Shown piece by piece: positions 53,294 through 62,118 of a DNA stretch of 64,000 nucleotides. The notes under the pieces were generated by a model. It did not search any database and was not told the DNA's origin. It saw nothing but the letters and a program-made list of their open reading frames with translations. Origin of the DNA: Flavobacterium dauae. Its GTDB lineage: Bacteria; Bacteroidota; Bacteroidia; Flavobacteriales; Flavobacteriaceae. The position numbers were made by a program, and so were the translations under genes. How positions within the stretch are numbered: the stretch's first letter is position 1; each line of letters begins with the position of its first letter. The DNA is taken from NCBI RefSeq assembly GCF_004151275.2, contig NZ_CP130821.1:1116001-1180000 (forward strand). Reading direction: 5' to 3'.

Positions 53294-54529
53294 TTGACAT
53301 CCGAAAATAAATTAAAAATTTTAAACGACCCTATTTATGGCTTCATAACCATACCCACAACCTTGTTGTACGATTTAATTCAGCATCCGTATTTTCAGCG
53401 TTTGCGTAGAATTAAGCAAATGGGTTTGTCGTCTTTGGTTTATCCGGGTGCCGAACATACGCGTTTTCACCACGCTTTGGGCTGTATGCACATGATGCAG
53501 AAAGCTGTGCAGGTGTTGCGTTTTAAGAATGTAGAAATATCAAAAGAAGAAGAAGAAGCACTTTACATTGCTATTTTGTTGCACGATATTGGTCACGGAC
53601 CTTTTTCGCACGCAATGGAACACAGCATTGTAGAAAATGTACAGCACGAAGAAATTTCGTTGCTTTTTATGGAAGCTTTGAATGAAGAATTTAAAGGGAA
53701 ACTTTCATTGGCGATCGAGATTTTTAAAGGAAATTATCCGCGTAAATTTTTAATTCAGTTAATATCTTCTCAAATGGATATGGACAGAATGGATTATTTA
53801 AAACGGGATAGTTTTTACAGCGGTGTTGCCGAAGGAAACATTAATTCTGAACGATTGATACAAATGATTGATGTTCATAACGATGTTTTGGTTGTTGAAG
53901 AAAAAGGAATTTATTCGGTAGAAAAATTTTTGGTAGCACGCCGTTTAATGTACTGGCAGTGCTATTTGCATAAAACAAGTGTTGGTGCAGAATTGTTGTT
54001 GTCTAAAATATTAAAACGTGCCAAGCAGTTAACCTTGCAAGGAGTTGATTTACCGGCAAGCAATGCACTGAAATTTTTCTTGGAGAACAATGTACTAAAA
54101 GCCGATTTTAATAAAGAAGTTTTAAACAATTTTGCCTTGTTAGATGATGCCGATATTTATACCGCATTAAAAAACTGGCAGTTTCATACCGATAAGGTTT
54201 TGTCGTATTTAAGTAATGCCATTGTAAACCGAAAATTGTTTCATGTGCAATTGGTTGCTAAAGATGATTTAACTTCAAAACTAAATCATTACCAAGCTTT
54301 ATGTAAAGAAAAGGTTCAAGTAAGTAGCGAAGAGTTAGACTACTTTGTTTTTGGTGATAAATTGAAGAATCAAGCGTATGATTTAAAGGCAGATCCAATT
54401 CGAATTTTTACAAAGAACAAAGAAATTATTGATGTGTTAGAAGCATCAGATCAGTATAACTTAAAAGCGTTGTCTGAACCTGTTTATAAATACTTTATTT
54501 GTTATCCAAAAAGTATTCATAAAAATTAA
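53294..54529 (+). CDS. HD-domain phosphohydrolase
   Basis: 411 residues from a TTG start (no ATG exists between the upstream stop at 53282 and residue 43). Begins with KILNDPIYGFITIP, has RLRRIKQMGLSSLVYPGAEHTRFHHALG near 37 with the first His, LLHDIGHGPFSHAMEH near 94 with the HD pair, and MDMDRMDYLKRDSFYSG near 158 with the last Asp: the dGTPase-like HD set (H...HD...D). Likely a nucleotide or dNTP triphosphohydrolase. Directly upstream of lpxD, as in other flavobacteria. Confidence 0.9.
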   Translation: MTSENKLKILNDPIYGFITIPTTLLYDLIQHPYFQRLRRIKQMGLSSLVYPGAEHTRFHHALGCMHMMQKAVQVLRFKNVEISKEEEEALYIAILLHDIGHGPFSHAMEHSIVENVQHEEISLLFMEALNEEFKGKLSLAIEIFKGNYPRKFLIQLISSQMDMDRMDYLKRDSFYSGVAEGNINSERLIQMIDVHNDVLVVEEKGIYSVEKFLVARRLMYWQCYLHKTSVGAELLLSKILKRAKQLTLQGVDLPASNALKFFLENNVLKADFNKEVLNNFALLDDADIYTALKNWQFHTDKVLSYLSNAIVNRKLFHVQLVAKDDLTSKLNHYQALCKEKVQVSSEELDYFVFGDKLKNQAYDLKADPIRIFTKNKEIIDVLEASDQYNLKALSEPVYKYFICYPKSIHKN

Positions 54530-54539
54530 TAAAAAATTA

Positions 54540-54547
54540 TATTTTTG
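54540..54547 (+). promoter_or_regulatory. -7 box immediately before lpxD
   Basis: TATTTTTG ends six bases before the ATG at 54554, so an mRNA from here would be leaderless or nearly so. Confidence 0.5.
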
Positions 54548-54553
54548 TAGTTA

Positions 54554-55576
54554 ATGAAAATTACAGCAGAACAAATTGCCGAGGTATTAAACGGAGTCAT
54601 TGTGGGCGATTCTACGGTTGAGGTATTTAAATTATCTAAAATCGAAGAAGGCGACAAAGGTTCTATTACCTTTCTGTCTAATTTAAAATACAAGCACTTT
54701 TTATATACAACCGAAGCTTCTGTTGTTATTGTAAATAAAGATTTAGAGCTTACGCAACCTGTAAAAGCAACAATGATTCAGGTAGATGATTCTTACAGTG
54801 CGTTTACCAAAATTTTAGAATATGCCAATCAAATAAAATTAATGAAATCGGGTATCGAACAACCATCTGTTATTTCAGAAGGTGTTGAATATGGCGATGA
54901 TTTGTATTTGGGAAGTTTTTGTTACATAGGCAAAAACACAAAAATTGGGAACAATGTAAAAATCTACCCTAATTCTTTTGTGGGCGATAACGTAATAATT
55001 GGTGATAACACAATACTTTTTGCCGGTGCCAGAATTTATTCAGAATCGGTGATCGGTAAAAACTGTGTGATTCATTCGGGAACAATCATTGGTTCGGACG
55101 GATTTGGTTTTGCTCCAAATTCAGACGGAACGTATGCTAAAATTCCTCAGATTGGAAATGTGATTATTGAAGACGATGTAGAAATAGGTTCTTGTACAAC
55201 CGTTGACCGTGCCACATTAGGTTCTACCATTATAAGAAAAGGTGTAAAATTAGATAATCAAATTCAAATTGCGCATAATGTAGAAGTAGGCGAACATACC
55301 GTAATTGCTTCGCAAACAGGTATAGCAGGTTCTACAAAAGTTGGTAAAAACTGCGTAATTGGTGGTCAGGTTGGTATTGTAGGTCATATTACAATTGGCG
55401 ATAACGTACGTGTTCAGGCACAAACAGGTGTTGGTAAAAGTATTAAAGATGGCGAAATAATTCAGGGATCACCTGCAATGGCATATAATGATTTTACAAA
55501 ATCGTACATTTATTTCAAAAAATTGCCGAATATTGTAAAAGATATTGAAGAGTTAAAAAAGAATAAAGAAAATTAA
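54554..55576 (+). CDS. lpxD: UDP-3-O-(3-hydroxyacyl)glucosamine N-acyltransferase
   Basis: 340 residues. Adds the N-linked hydroxyacyl chain in lipid A synthesis, third step. N-terminal uridine-binding domain (1-100) with [21 protein letters not shown], then a left-handed beta-helix with hexapeptides and the block [23 protein letters not shown] near 257; His in [14 protein letters not shown] near 237 is the likely catalytic base. First gene of the lipid A block. Complete. Confidence 0.96.
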   Translation: MKITAEQIAEVLNGVIVGDSTVEVFKLSKIEEGDKGSITFLSNLKYKHFLYTTEASVVIVNKDLELTQPVKATMIQVDDSYSAFTKILEYANQIKLMKSGIEQPSVISEGVEYGDDLYLGSFCYIGKNTKIGNNVKIYPNSFVGDNVIIGDNTILFAGARIYSESVIGKNCVIHSGTIIGSDGFGFAPNSDGTYAKIPQIGNVIIEDDVEIGSCTTVDRATLGSTIIRKGVKLDNQIQIAHNVEVGEHTVIASQTGIAGSTKVGKNCVIGGQVGIVGHITIGDNVRVQAQTGVGKSIKDGEIIQGSPAMAYNDFTKSYIYFKKLPNIVKDIEELKKNKEN

Positions 55577-55588
55577 GCTAATATAGTT

Positions 55589-56977
55589 ATGGTTAAACAA
55601 AAAACCATCGCTCAAGAAGTAACAATTAACGGAGTAGGTTTACATACAGGTCAACAAGTTGTTATGACTTTAAAACCTGCACCTGTAAATAATGGTTTTA
55701 CTTTTGTGCGAGTAGATTTACCCGGAAACCCTGTAATTGAAGCAGATGCAAATTATGTGGTTTCTACAGAACGTGGGACAAATTTAGAACTTAAAGGGGT
55801 ACAGTTACACACAACAGAACACGTGTTGGCAGCGTTTGTAGGTTGTGATTTAGATAATGTTATTATAGAGTTAAACGCTTCAGAACCACCAATTATGGAC
55901 GGTTCATCTAAATATTTTGTTCAAGCGGTTGAAAAAGCCGGAATTTTAGAACAAAATGCCGAACGCGATGAATATATCGTAAAAGAAGTTATCTCGTATG
56001 TTGATGAAAGAACAGGCAGCGAAATTATTGTAATGCCCGCAGATGAGTACCAGATAACTACTATGGTAGATTTTGGAACAAAGGTTTTAGGTACACAAAA
56101 TGCAACGCTTAAAAGCCTGAACGATTTTAAAGAAGAAATATCAGAAGCACGAACGTTTAGTTTTCTTCATGAAATAGAAACTTTATTGGCACACGGGTTA
56201 ATAAAAGGCGGTGATTTAAACAATGCCATTGTGTATGTTGACAAAGAAATTTCAGACGAAACATTACAGCGGTTAAAAGTTGCCTTTGACAAAGAAGATA
56301 TTGCTGTAAAACCAAACGGAATTTTAGATAACTTAACGCTGCATTATCCTAACGAAGCAGCACGCCATAAATTGTTAGACGTGGTGGGCGATTTGGCATT
56401 AATCGGTACACGTATTCGCGGAAAAGTTATTGCAAATAAACCAGGGCATTTTGTAAACACACAATTTGCCAAAAAAATGTCTAAAATTATCAAGGCAGAG
56501 CGCAGAAATCAGGTACCTGTTTTTGATTTGAATAAAGAACCTTTAATGGATATAACTAAAATCATGAACATGTTACCGCACAGGTTTCCTATGCTTTTAG
56601 TTGATCGTATTCTGGAATTATCCGATTCTCACGTAGTAGGTATGAAAAACGTAACTATGAACGAATCTTTTTTTCAAGGACATTTTCCGGGAGCACCCGT
56701 AATGCCTGGCGTTTTAATAATAGAAGCAATGGCACAAACAGGCGGCATTTTAGCATTAAGCACCGTTCCGGATCCAGAAAATTATCTAACGTATTTTATG
56801 AAAATAGACAATGTACGCTTTAAACAACAAGTGTTGCCAGGCGATACATTAATTTTTAAATTAGATTTAATCAGTCCGATTCGCAGAGGAATTTGTCACA
56901 TGCAAGCAGTTGCTTATGCCAATGGAAAAATTGCTACCGAAGCCGAATTAATGGCACAGATTGTAAAAGCAAAATAG
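55589..56977 (+). CDS. lpxC/fabZ: Bifunctional LpxC deacetylase / FabZ dehydratase
   Basis: 462 residues. Residues 1 to about 305 are UDP-3-O-acyl-GlcNAc deacetylase, with zinc ligands in HTTEHVLAA near 73 and HKLLDVVGDLALIG near 250. Residues about 320-462 are (3R)-hydroxyacyl-ACP dehydratase with LPHRFPMLLVDRIL (His near 330) and GHFPGAPVMPGVLIIEAMAQ (Glu near 377). This fusion is normal in Bacteroidota and couples lipid A and fatty acid synthesis. Between lpxD and lpxA with gaps of 12 and 18 bases. Confidence 0.97.
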   Translation: MVKQKTIAQEVTINGVGLHTGQQVVMTLKPAPVNNGFTFVRVDLPGNPVIEADANYVVSTERGTNLELKGVQLHTTEHVLAAFVGCDLDNVIIELNASEPPIMDGSSKYFVQAVEKAGILEQNAERDEYIVKEVISYVDERTGSEIIVMPADEYQITTMVDFGTKVLGTQNATLKSLNDFKEEISEARTFSFLHEIETLLAHGLIKGGDLNNAIVYVDKEISDETLQRLKVAFDKEDIAVKPNGILDNLTLHYPNEAARHKLLDVVGDLALIGTRIRGKVIANKPGHFVNTQFAKKMSKIIKAERRNQVPVFDLNKEPLMDITKIMNMLPHRFPMLLVDRILELSDSHVVGMKNVTMNESFFQGHFPGAPVMPGVLIIEAMAQTGGILALSTVPDPENYLTYFMKIDNVRFKQQVLPGDTLIFKLDLISPIRRGICHMQAVAYANGKIATEAELMAQIVKAK

Positions 56978-56995
56978 TAATTAATAATTAAAAGA

Positions 56996-57781
56996 ATGAA
57001 TCAACCATTAGCATACGTTCATCCCGGAGCAAAAATTGCTAAAAATGTGGTAATTGAACCTTTTACTACCATTCACAATAATGTTGAAATTGGCGAAGGT
57101 ACTTGGATTGGGTCGAATGTTACCATTATGGAAGGCGCAAGAATAGGCAAAAACTGCCGTATTTTTCCAGGTGCTGTTATATCGGCTGAACCACAAGATT
57201 TAAAGTTTGACGGAGAAGAAACGACTGCCGAAATAGGTGATAATACAACAATAAGAGAGTGTGTTACCATTAACAGAGGAACAAAAGACAGATACCGTAC
57301 CGTTATTGGTAAAAACTGCTTAATACAGGCATACAGCCACATTGCACACGATTGTATGGTGGGCGATAACTGTATTTTTTCAAACTCAAGTACATTGGCA
57401 GGTCACGTAACAGTTGGCGACTATGTTGTTTTAGCAGGAATGGTTGCTGTGCATCAGTTTTGTACCATTGGTTCTCATTCGTTTATAACAGGTGGTACGT
57501 TGGTTCGTAAAGATGTTCCGCCGTATATCAAAGCAGCCCGCGAACCCATTTCGTATGTAGGTATCAACTCGGTAGGATTAAGAAGAAGAGGTTTTGATTC
57601 AGATAAAATCAGAGAAATACAAAATATCTATCGGGTATTATATCAACAAAATTACAATAACTCTCAGGCAATTGAACTGATAGAAACCGATATGGAGGCA
57701 ACACCAGAGCGCGATGAAATCATTCAGTTTGTGCGTAATTCATCACGCGGCATCATGAAAGGTTATACCGGAATTTATTAA
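56996..57781 (+). CDS. lpxA: Acyl-ACP-UDP-N-acetylglucosamine O-acyltransferase
   Basis: 261 residues, normal. First step of lipid A synthesis. A beta-helix of hexapeptides from VHPGAKIAKNVVIEPF, with the catalytic His in AYSHIAHDCMVGDNCIFSN near 119, GMVAVHQFCTIGSHSFITGG near 146 and the C-terminal helical domain with GINSVGLRRRGFD near 194. The gene order lpxD, lpxC/fabZ, lpxA, efp is the usual one in this family of bacteria. Confidence 0.97.
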   Translation: MNQPLAYVHPGAKIAKNVVIEPFTTIHNNVEIGEGTWIGSNVTIMEGARIGKNCRIFPGAVISAEPQDLKFDGEETTAEIGDNTTIRECVTINRGTKDRYRTVIGKNCLIQAYSHIAHDCMVGDNCIFSNSSTLAGHVTVGDYVVLAGMVAVHQFCTIGSHSFITGGTLVRKDVPPYIKAAREPISYVGINSVGLRRRGFDSDKIREIQNIYRVLYQQNYNNSQAIELIETDMEATPERDEIIQFVRNSSRGIMKGYTGIY

Positions 57782-57805
57782 TAAAAGCAAAATAAAATAA
57801 AATAT

Positions 57806-58372
57806 ATGGCAAGTACATCAGACATCAGAAACGGTTTATGTATTAAATTTAACAACGATATTTATAAAATTGTAGAATTCCTGCATGTAAAACCAGGTAA
57901 AGGTCCTGCGTTTGTAAGAACAAAATTAAAAAGTGTAACTTCTGGTAAAACATTAGACAACACTTTTTCGGCAGGTCATAAGATTGATGTGGTTCGTGTA
58001 GAAACTCATACTTTTCAGTATTTGTACAACGAAGGAAACGATTATCATTTTATGAATAACGAAACGTTTGAACAAATTACGTTGGAGAAAAGTATCTTAG
58101 ATGCTCCTGAATTGTTAAAAGAAGGAACAAACGTAATGGTTCAGATTAATACAGAAACAGAATCTCCTTTATCTGTAGATATGCCTGCATCTATCGTTTT
58201 AGAGGTAACTTATACAGAACCTGGTGTAAAAGGTAATACGGCAACAAATGCTACAAAACCTGCTACGGTAGAAACTGGTGCACAAGTTAACGTACCTTTG
58301 TTTATTAACGAAGGCGATAAAATTAAAATTGACACCGCTTCAGGAAGTTATATCGAACGTATTAAAGAATAA
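57806..58372 (+). CDS. efp: Translation elongation factor P
   Basis: 188 residues, normal. Relieves ribosome stalling at polyproline stretches. Three beta-barrel domains; the tip loop is HVKPGKGPAFVRTKLK with Lys32 at the place of the modified Lys34 of E. coli. Whether it is modified cannot be told, as no modification gene is in the window. C-terminal GDKIKIDTASGSYIERI is conserved. Part of the lpx transcription unit by spacing. Confidence 0.97.
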   Translation: MASTSDIRNGLCIKFNNDIYKIVEFLHVKPGKGPAFVRTKLKSVTSGKTLDNTFSAGHKIDVVRVETHTFQYLYNEGNDYHFMNNETFEQITLEKSILDAPELLKEGTNVMVQINTETESPLSVDMPASIVLEVTYTEPGVKGNTATNATKPATVETGAQVNVPLFINEGDKIKIDTASGSYIERIKE

Positions 58373-58379
58373 TTTGTAA

Positions 58380-59291
58380 ATGAGATTTCCTAAAACGTAT
58401 CATTTAGAAAATATAGCAGAAATAATTGGGTGTTCCTTTGTAGGAGCTCCCGATTTTCCTGTTTTAGGAATGAACGAAATTCATGTGGTACAAGCCGGTG
58501 AAATCGTTTTTGTAGATCACCCAAAGTATTACGACAAAGCATTAAATTCAAATGCAACCATCATTCTAATCAATAAAGATGTTGAATGTCCTGAAGGAAA
58601 AGCGTTGTTGATTTCTGAAGATCCTTTTCGCGATTTCAATAAACTGTCAACCTATTTTCGTCCGTTTCAGGCTTCATCAAATGCAATTGCAGCAACAGCT
58701 CAAGTAGGCGAGGGAACCGTAATTCAACCAAATGCTTTTGTGGGTAATCACGTTAAAATTGGTAAAAACTGTATCATTCACGCAAACGTTGTTTTGAACG
58801 ATCATACCATAATTGGCGACAATGTTGTTATTCATGCCGGAACCGTTTTAGGTGCCGATGCTTTTTATTTTAAGAAACGAACCGATTTTTTTGATCCGTT
58901 AATTTCTTGTGGATCTGTTGTGATTGAAGATGATGTAACATTAGGTGCTTTATGTACGATAGACCGAGGTGTAACCGGTGAAACCCGCATTAAAAAAGGG
59001 ACAAAAATAGATAATCAAGTACACATTGGGCATGATACCGTTATTGGTGAAATGTGCTTAATTGCAGCACAATGTGGTATTGCAGGTTGTGTGGTTATAG
59101 AAGATAACGTAACTTTATGGGGACAAGTTGGTACTACCAGCGGAATTACTATTGAAACTGGTGCGGTTATATCGGCAAAATCAGGAGTTTCAAAAAGTTT
59201 AAAAGGCAATAAGGTGTATTTTGGTACACCGGCAGAAGAAGCTCGCGAATATTACAAGCACGTTGCAAAAGTTAAAAATTTAGTAAAGTAG
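58380..59291 (+). CDS. Second LpxD-like acyltransferase
   Basis: 303 residues. Same architecture as LpxD: uridine-binding-like N-domain (GEIVFVDHPKYYDKALNS near 40) and a left-handed beta-helix with NQVHIGHDTVIGEMCLIAAQ near 213, where the His aligned with the LpxD base is kept. It differs from the first copy in length (37 residues shorter) and lacks the C-terminal helix. Annotated in related genomes as a second LpxD. May act on a different acyl chain or sugar. Between efp and the NTF2-like gene. Confidence 0.88.
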   Translation: MRFPKTYHLENIAEIIGCSFVGAPDFPVLGMNEIHVVQAGEIVFVDHPKYYDKALNSNATIILINKDVECPEGKALLISEDPFRDFNKLSTYFRPFQASSNAIAATAQVGEGTVIQPNAFVGNHVKIGKNCIIHANVVLNDHTIIGDNVVIHAGTVLGADAFYFKKRTDFFDPLISCGSVVIEDDVTLGALCTIDRGVTGETRIKKGTKIDNQVHIGHDTVIGEMCLIAAQCGIAGCVVIEDNVTLWGQVGTTSGITIETGAVISAKSGVSKSLKGNKVYFGTPAEEAREYYKHVAKVKNLVK

Positions 59292-59297
59292 GTAACA

Positions 59298-59666
59298 ATG
59301 GAAAGTGCGTTAGAAATAGTCAGAAAATTTTACGAATCGGCAGGTATCTTAAACAAAACCTATTGTTTAGAGGTTTTTCATGAAGATATTCAGCTGGAAT
59401 GGCATAGTTCTAAAGGACATTTGTTTTTAGAGCATACCGATCTTTTGGCACTTTCTAAAGATTTAAAGCATTCGTATTTTGATCTGCGTGCACAAATCCA
59501 TGATATAATGAGCGATGGCGATAAAGTAATGATTCGTTATACTTATTATGTTAGAACATTTGAAAATCCTGAAGAGGAACTTGTTTTAGCTACCTTTTTT
59601 GTAGTTTGGGAAGTTAAAGATGGCAAACTTTTTAAAGGTGTTCAAATGAGTCAACTTTCAAATTAA
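59298..59666 (+). CDS. NTF2-like (SnoaL-type) protein
   Basis: 122 residues with an NTF2/SnoaL cone fold pattern: ESALEIVRKFYESAGILNKTYCLEVFHEDIQLEWHSSKG, then DGDKVMIRYTYYVRTFENPEEELVLATFFVVWEVKDGKLF. Proteins of this type bind small ligands or are enzymes such as isomerases. No catalytic set was assigned. Seven bases after the LpxD-like gene, last of the lipid A unit by spacing. Confidence 0.83.
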   Translation: MESALEIVRKFYESAGILNKTYCLEVFHEDIQLEWHSSKGHLFLEHTDLLALSKDLKHSYFDLRAQIHDIMSDGDKVMIRYTYYVRTFENPEEELVLATFFVVWEVKDGKLFKGVQMSQLSN

Positions 59667-59709
59667 TAAAAAATTAAAGTAAAAAATTTTAATATTATTC
59701 ATTAACCCT

Positions 59710-59717
59710 TATTTTTG
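59710..59717 (+). promoter_or_regulatory. -7 box of sucD
   Basis: TATTTTTG, 33 bases before the sucD ATG. Confidence 0.5.
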
Positions 59718-59750
59718 TAAAATAATTCAAAAAACGATAATTATAAAATC

Positions 59751-60626
59751 ATGAGTGTATTAGTAAACAAAGATTCTAAGATAATAGTTCAAGGATTTAC
59801 AGGAAGCGAAGGAACATTCCACGCCTCTCAAATGATTGAATACGGTACAAACGTTGTAGGTGGAGTTACTCCTGGTAAAGGCGGAACTATGCATTTAGAT
59901 CGTCCTGTATTTAACACGGTAAAAGATGCTGTTGAAAAAGCAGGTGCCGATACATCGATTATTTTCGTACCACCAGCATTTGCTGCCGATGCGATTATGG
60001 AAGCTGCAGAAGCAGGTATTAAAGTAATTATTTGTATTACAGAAGGTATTCCTGTTGCAGAAATGGTTACTGCATACAACTATGTAAAAAACAAAGGAAA
60101 TTGTCGTTTAGTTGGTCCTAACTGTCCGGGTGTAATTACTCCAGGTGAAGCTAAAGTTGGTATCATGCCAGGTTTCGTATTCAAAAAAGGAACAGTAGGT
60201 ATCGTTTCTAAATCAGGAACTTTAACATACGAAGCTGCTGACCAAGTTGTAAAACAAGGTTTAGGTATTACAACAGCTATTGGTATTGGTGGAGATCCAA
60301 TTATTGGAACTACAACTAAAGAAGCGGTTGAATTATTAATGAACGATCCAGAAACAGAAGCAATCATCATGATTGGTGAAATTGGTGGACAATTAGAAGC
60401 AGACGCTGCACGTTGGATTAAAGAAAACGGAAACAAAAAACCGGTTATTGGATTCATCGCAGGTGAAACAGCTCCTAAAGGTCGTACAATGGGTCACGCA
60501 GGTGCAATTGTTGGTGGTGCTGATGATACAGCAGAAGCTAAAAAACGCATCATGAGAGAAAGCGGTATCCACGTTGTTGATTCTCCAGCAGAAATAGGTA
60601 AAAAAGTAAAAGAAGTTTTAGGATAA
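59751..60626 (+). CDS. sucD: Succinate-CoA ligase subunit alpha
   Basis: 291 residues. Half of succinyl-CoA synthetase of the citric acid cycle. [24 protein letters not shown] with the CoA-binding [16 protein letters not shown] near 37, [10 protein letters not shown] near 120, GIGGDPIIG near 182 and the phosphohistidine site GHAGAIVGG near 246. The beta subunit gene sucC is not adjacent, as is usual in Bacteroidota. Codon choice is more strongly biased than its neighbours, as in highly expressed genes. Confidence 0.97.
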   Translation: MSVLVNKDSKIIVQGFTGSEGTFHASQMIEYGTNVVGGVTPGKGGTMHLDRPVFNTVKDAVEKAGADTSIIFVPPAFAADAIMEAAEAGIKVIICITEGIPVAEMVTAYNYVKNKGNCRLVGPNCPGVITPGEAKVGIMPGFVFKKGTVGIVSKSGTLTYEAADQVVKQGLGITTAIGIGGDPIIGTTTKEAVELLMNDPETEAIIMIGEIGGQLEADAARWIKENGNKKPVIGFIAGETAPKGRTMGHAGAIVGGADDTAEAKKRIMRESGIHVVDSPAEIGKKVKEVLG

Positions 60627-60645
60627 TTTCTTTTTCTATATAATA

Positions 60646-60680
60646 AAGAAAGCGATGATTTTATAGTCATCGCTTTTTGT
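60646..60680 (+). terminator. sucD terminator
   Basis: AAAGCGATGA pairs with TCATCGCTTT around an 8-base loop, then T. Confidence 0.88.
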
Positions 60681-60699
60681 TTTATTATCATGTATAGAT

Positions 60700-61602
60700 T
60701 TAAAATCTAATTATGTTTGGGTTTTCGTAATCAAACTCTTGTAATTTTAGGCTGCATTCTAGAACAAAATCCAAACAAAAATTACTGTTTTTATAATTAA
60801 AATGAATTTCTTCCTTTTCACTTCCATAGAATATATATTCTCCTGTAGATGTTTTATAAAAACTTGAATTAATCAATTTAAATTTAGAGTATTTTCTAAA
60901 ATCAAAACCTAATGATATTATTTCTAATGTTTTTTCAAGATGTGTAAATTTATTATTGATCATCTTTAAAATATCATCTAACCGATTGTCTTTATTTTCA
61001 TTTTTTCTTGAATTTATACTCCTACTCATTCTTATTTCATCGGGAAAATTGAATAAATTCTTTTTCCAAATACCTATTTTATTTTCTTTATAATCTTTTA
61101 AAAGCTCATCAAAAGCTATTAAAGAATTTTTTATACTTTCTTTAAAATTATTCGTATTAATTTCTTCTTGAGATAATTTAAGACTATTTCTTGTTTTTTC
61201 AAACTTAATTAAATTTAAAAGAGATATCTCACTAAATTCGATTCCAAAAGTGCTTTTAGAGTTTTGTTCAAAGAAATCTATTGTATTTATTTTCGAAGCT
61301 TCAACTTCAATCACTGCCGGTACTAAGCCTTTATGCTTTAAATTTACTCTTCTAGCATTAAGGTTTCTCATACTTTCTTTCAAAGTTAAGTGGGGTAAGT
61401 GATCCCAATATTCTATAAAAGAAAACTTTTCAGATTTAATCTGTTTGTATTCACAAGCAAGTTTTAGAAACATTTCAATACTATCGTGAAAAGATAAAAT
61501 TGATAAAAAAGAAATAGAATCTGATTGTTGTGACTGTTCTAAACCAGATCTAAATAATAATTTAATGATAGAAAGTCTTCTTAATAATATCTCTTTGTTC
61601 AT
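60700..61602 (-). CDS. Unrecognised protein with HEPN-like features
   Basis: 300 residues, helical, no signal or membrane segment. FHDSIEMFLKLACEY near 38 and RRVNLKHKG near 84 give a HEPN-like pattern: a helix with a Glu and then R85-x4-H90 (or R84-x5-H90), the Rx4-6H ribonuclease motif. The C-terminal 100 residues look beta-rich. Strongly Asn/Lys/Ser rich and lower in G+C than its neighbours, so it may be acquired. It stands alone between sucD and coaD. No nucleotidyltransferase partner is nearby, so it is not a plain HEPN-MNT pair. Function unknown. Confidence 0.7.
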   Translation of the reverse strand: MNKEILLRRLSIIKLLFRSGLEQSQQSDSISFLSILSFHDSIEMFLKLACEYKQIKSEKFSFIEYWDHLPHLTLKESMRNLNARRVNLKHKGLVPAVIEVEASKINTIDFFEQNSKSTFGIEFSEISLLNLIKFEKTRNSLKLSQEEINTNNFKESIKNSLIAFDELLKDYKENKIGIWKKNLFNFPDEIRMSRSINSRKNENKDNRLDDILKMINNKFTHLEKTLEIISLGFDFRKYSKFKLINSSFYKTSTGEYIFYGSEKEEIHFNYKNSNFCLDFVLECSLKLQEFDYENPNIIRF

Positions 61603-61665
61603 TATATGAGTTTAACAAATTACAATTAGTATTATTTCTTTTTTTTGCATTAGAAACAGAATTAT

Positions 61666-62118
61666 TTACCTCTTCACTGCCTTTGGAACCAACAAACTGT
61701 AATCGCCGTTGTTACGGATAAAATCGCGCACAATGCTCGAGCTGATAAACGATGTATCTACAGCCGTTAGCAAGAAAACCGTTTCAATACCCGAAACTAA
61801 TCTATTGGCGTGTGCAATAGCTTTTTCAAACTCAAAATCGGCAGGGTTACGCAAACCACGCAATAAAAAATCGGCTTTTTGTTCTTTGCAGTAATCAATG
61901 GTCAATCCTTGGTAAAGATCCACTTTAACTTTAGGTTCGTTGGCAAAAGTTTCTTCAATAAAACGTTTGCGTTCTTCTAAACTAAACATATATTTTTTTT
62001 CGGCATTTGTACCAATGGCAATAATAATTTCATCGAACAAAGGCAATGCGCGGGTAATAACATCTACGTGTCCGTTGGTTATGGGATCAAACGAACCTGG
62101 AAAAACAGCTTTTTTCAT
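61666..62118 (-). CDS. coaD: Phosphopantetheine adenylyltransferase
   Basis: 150 residues. Fourth step of CoA synthesis: 4'-phosphopantetheine plus ATP to dephospho-CoA. KAVFPGSFDPITNGHVDVITRAL at the N-terminus contains the (T/S)FDP and TNGH motifs of the nucleotidyltransferase fold, and LRGLRNPADFEFEKAIAHANR near 89 with SSIVRD near 126 is characteristic. It overlaps ddl by one base (TAATG), so the two are translationally coupled. Confidence 0.97.
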   Translation of the reverse strand: MKKAVFPGSFDPITNGHVDVITRALPLFDEIIIAIGTNAEKKYMFSLEERKRFIEETFANEPKVKVDLYQGLTIDYCKEQKADFLLRGLRNPADFEFEKAIAHANRLVSGIETVFLLTAVDTSFISSSIVRDFIRNNGDYSLLVPKAVKR

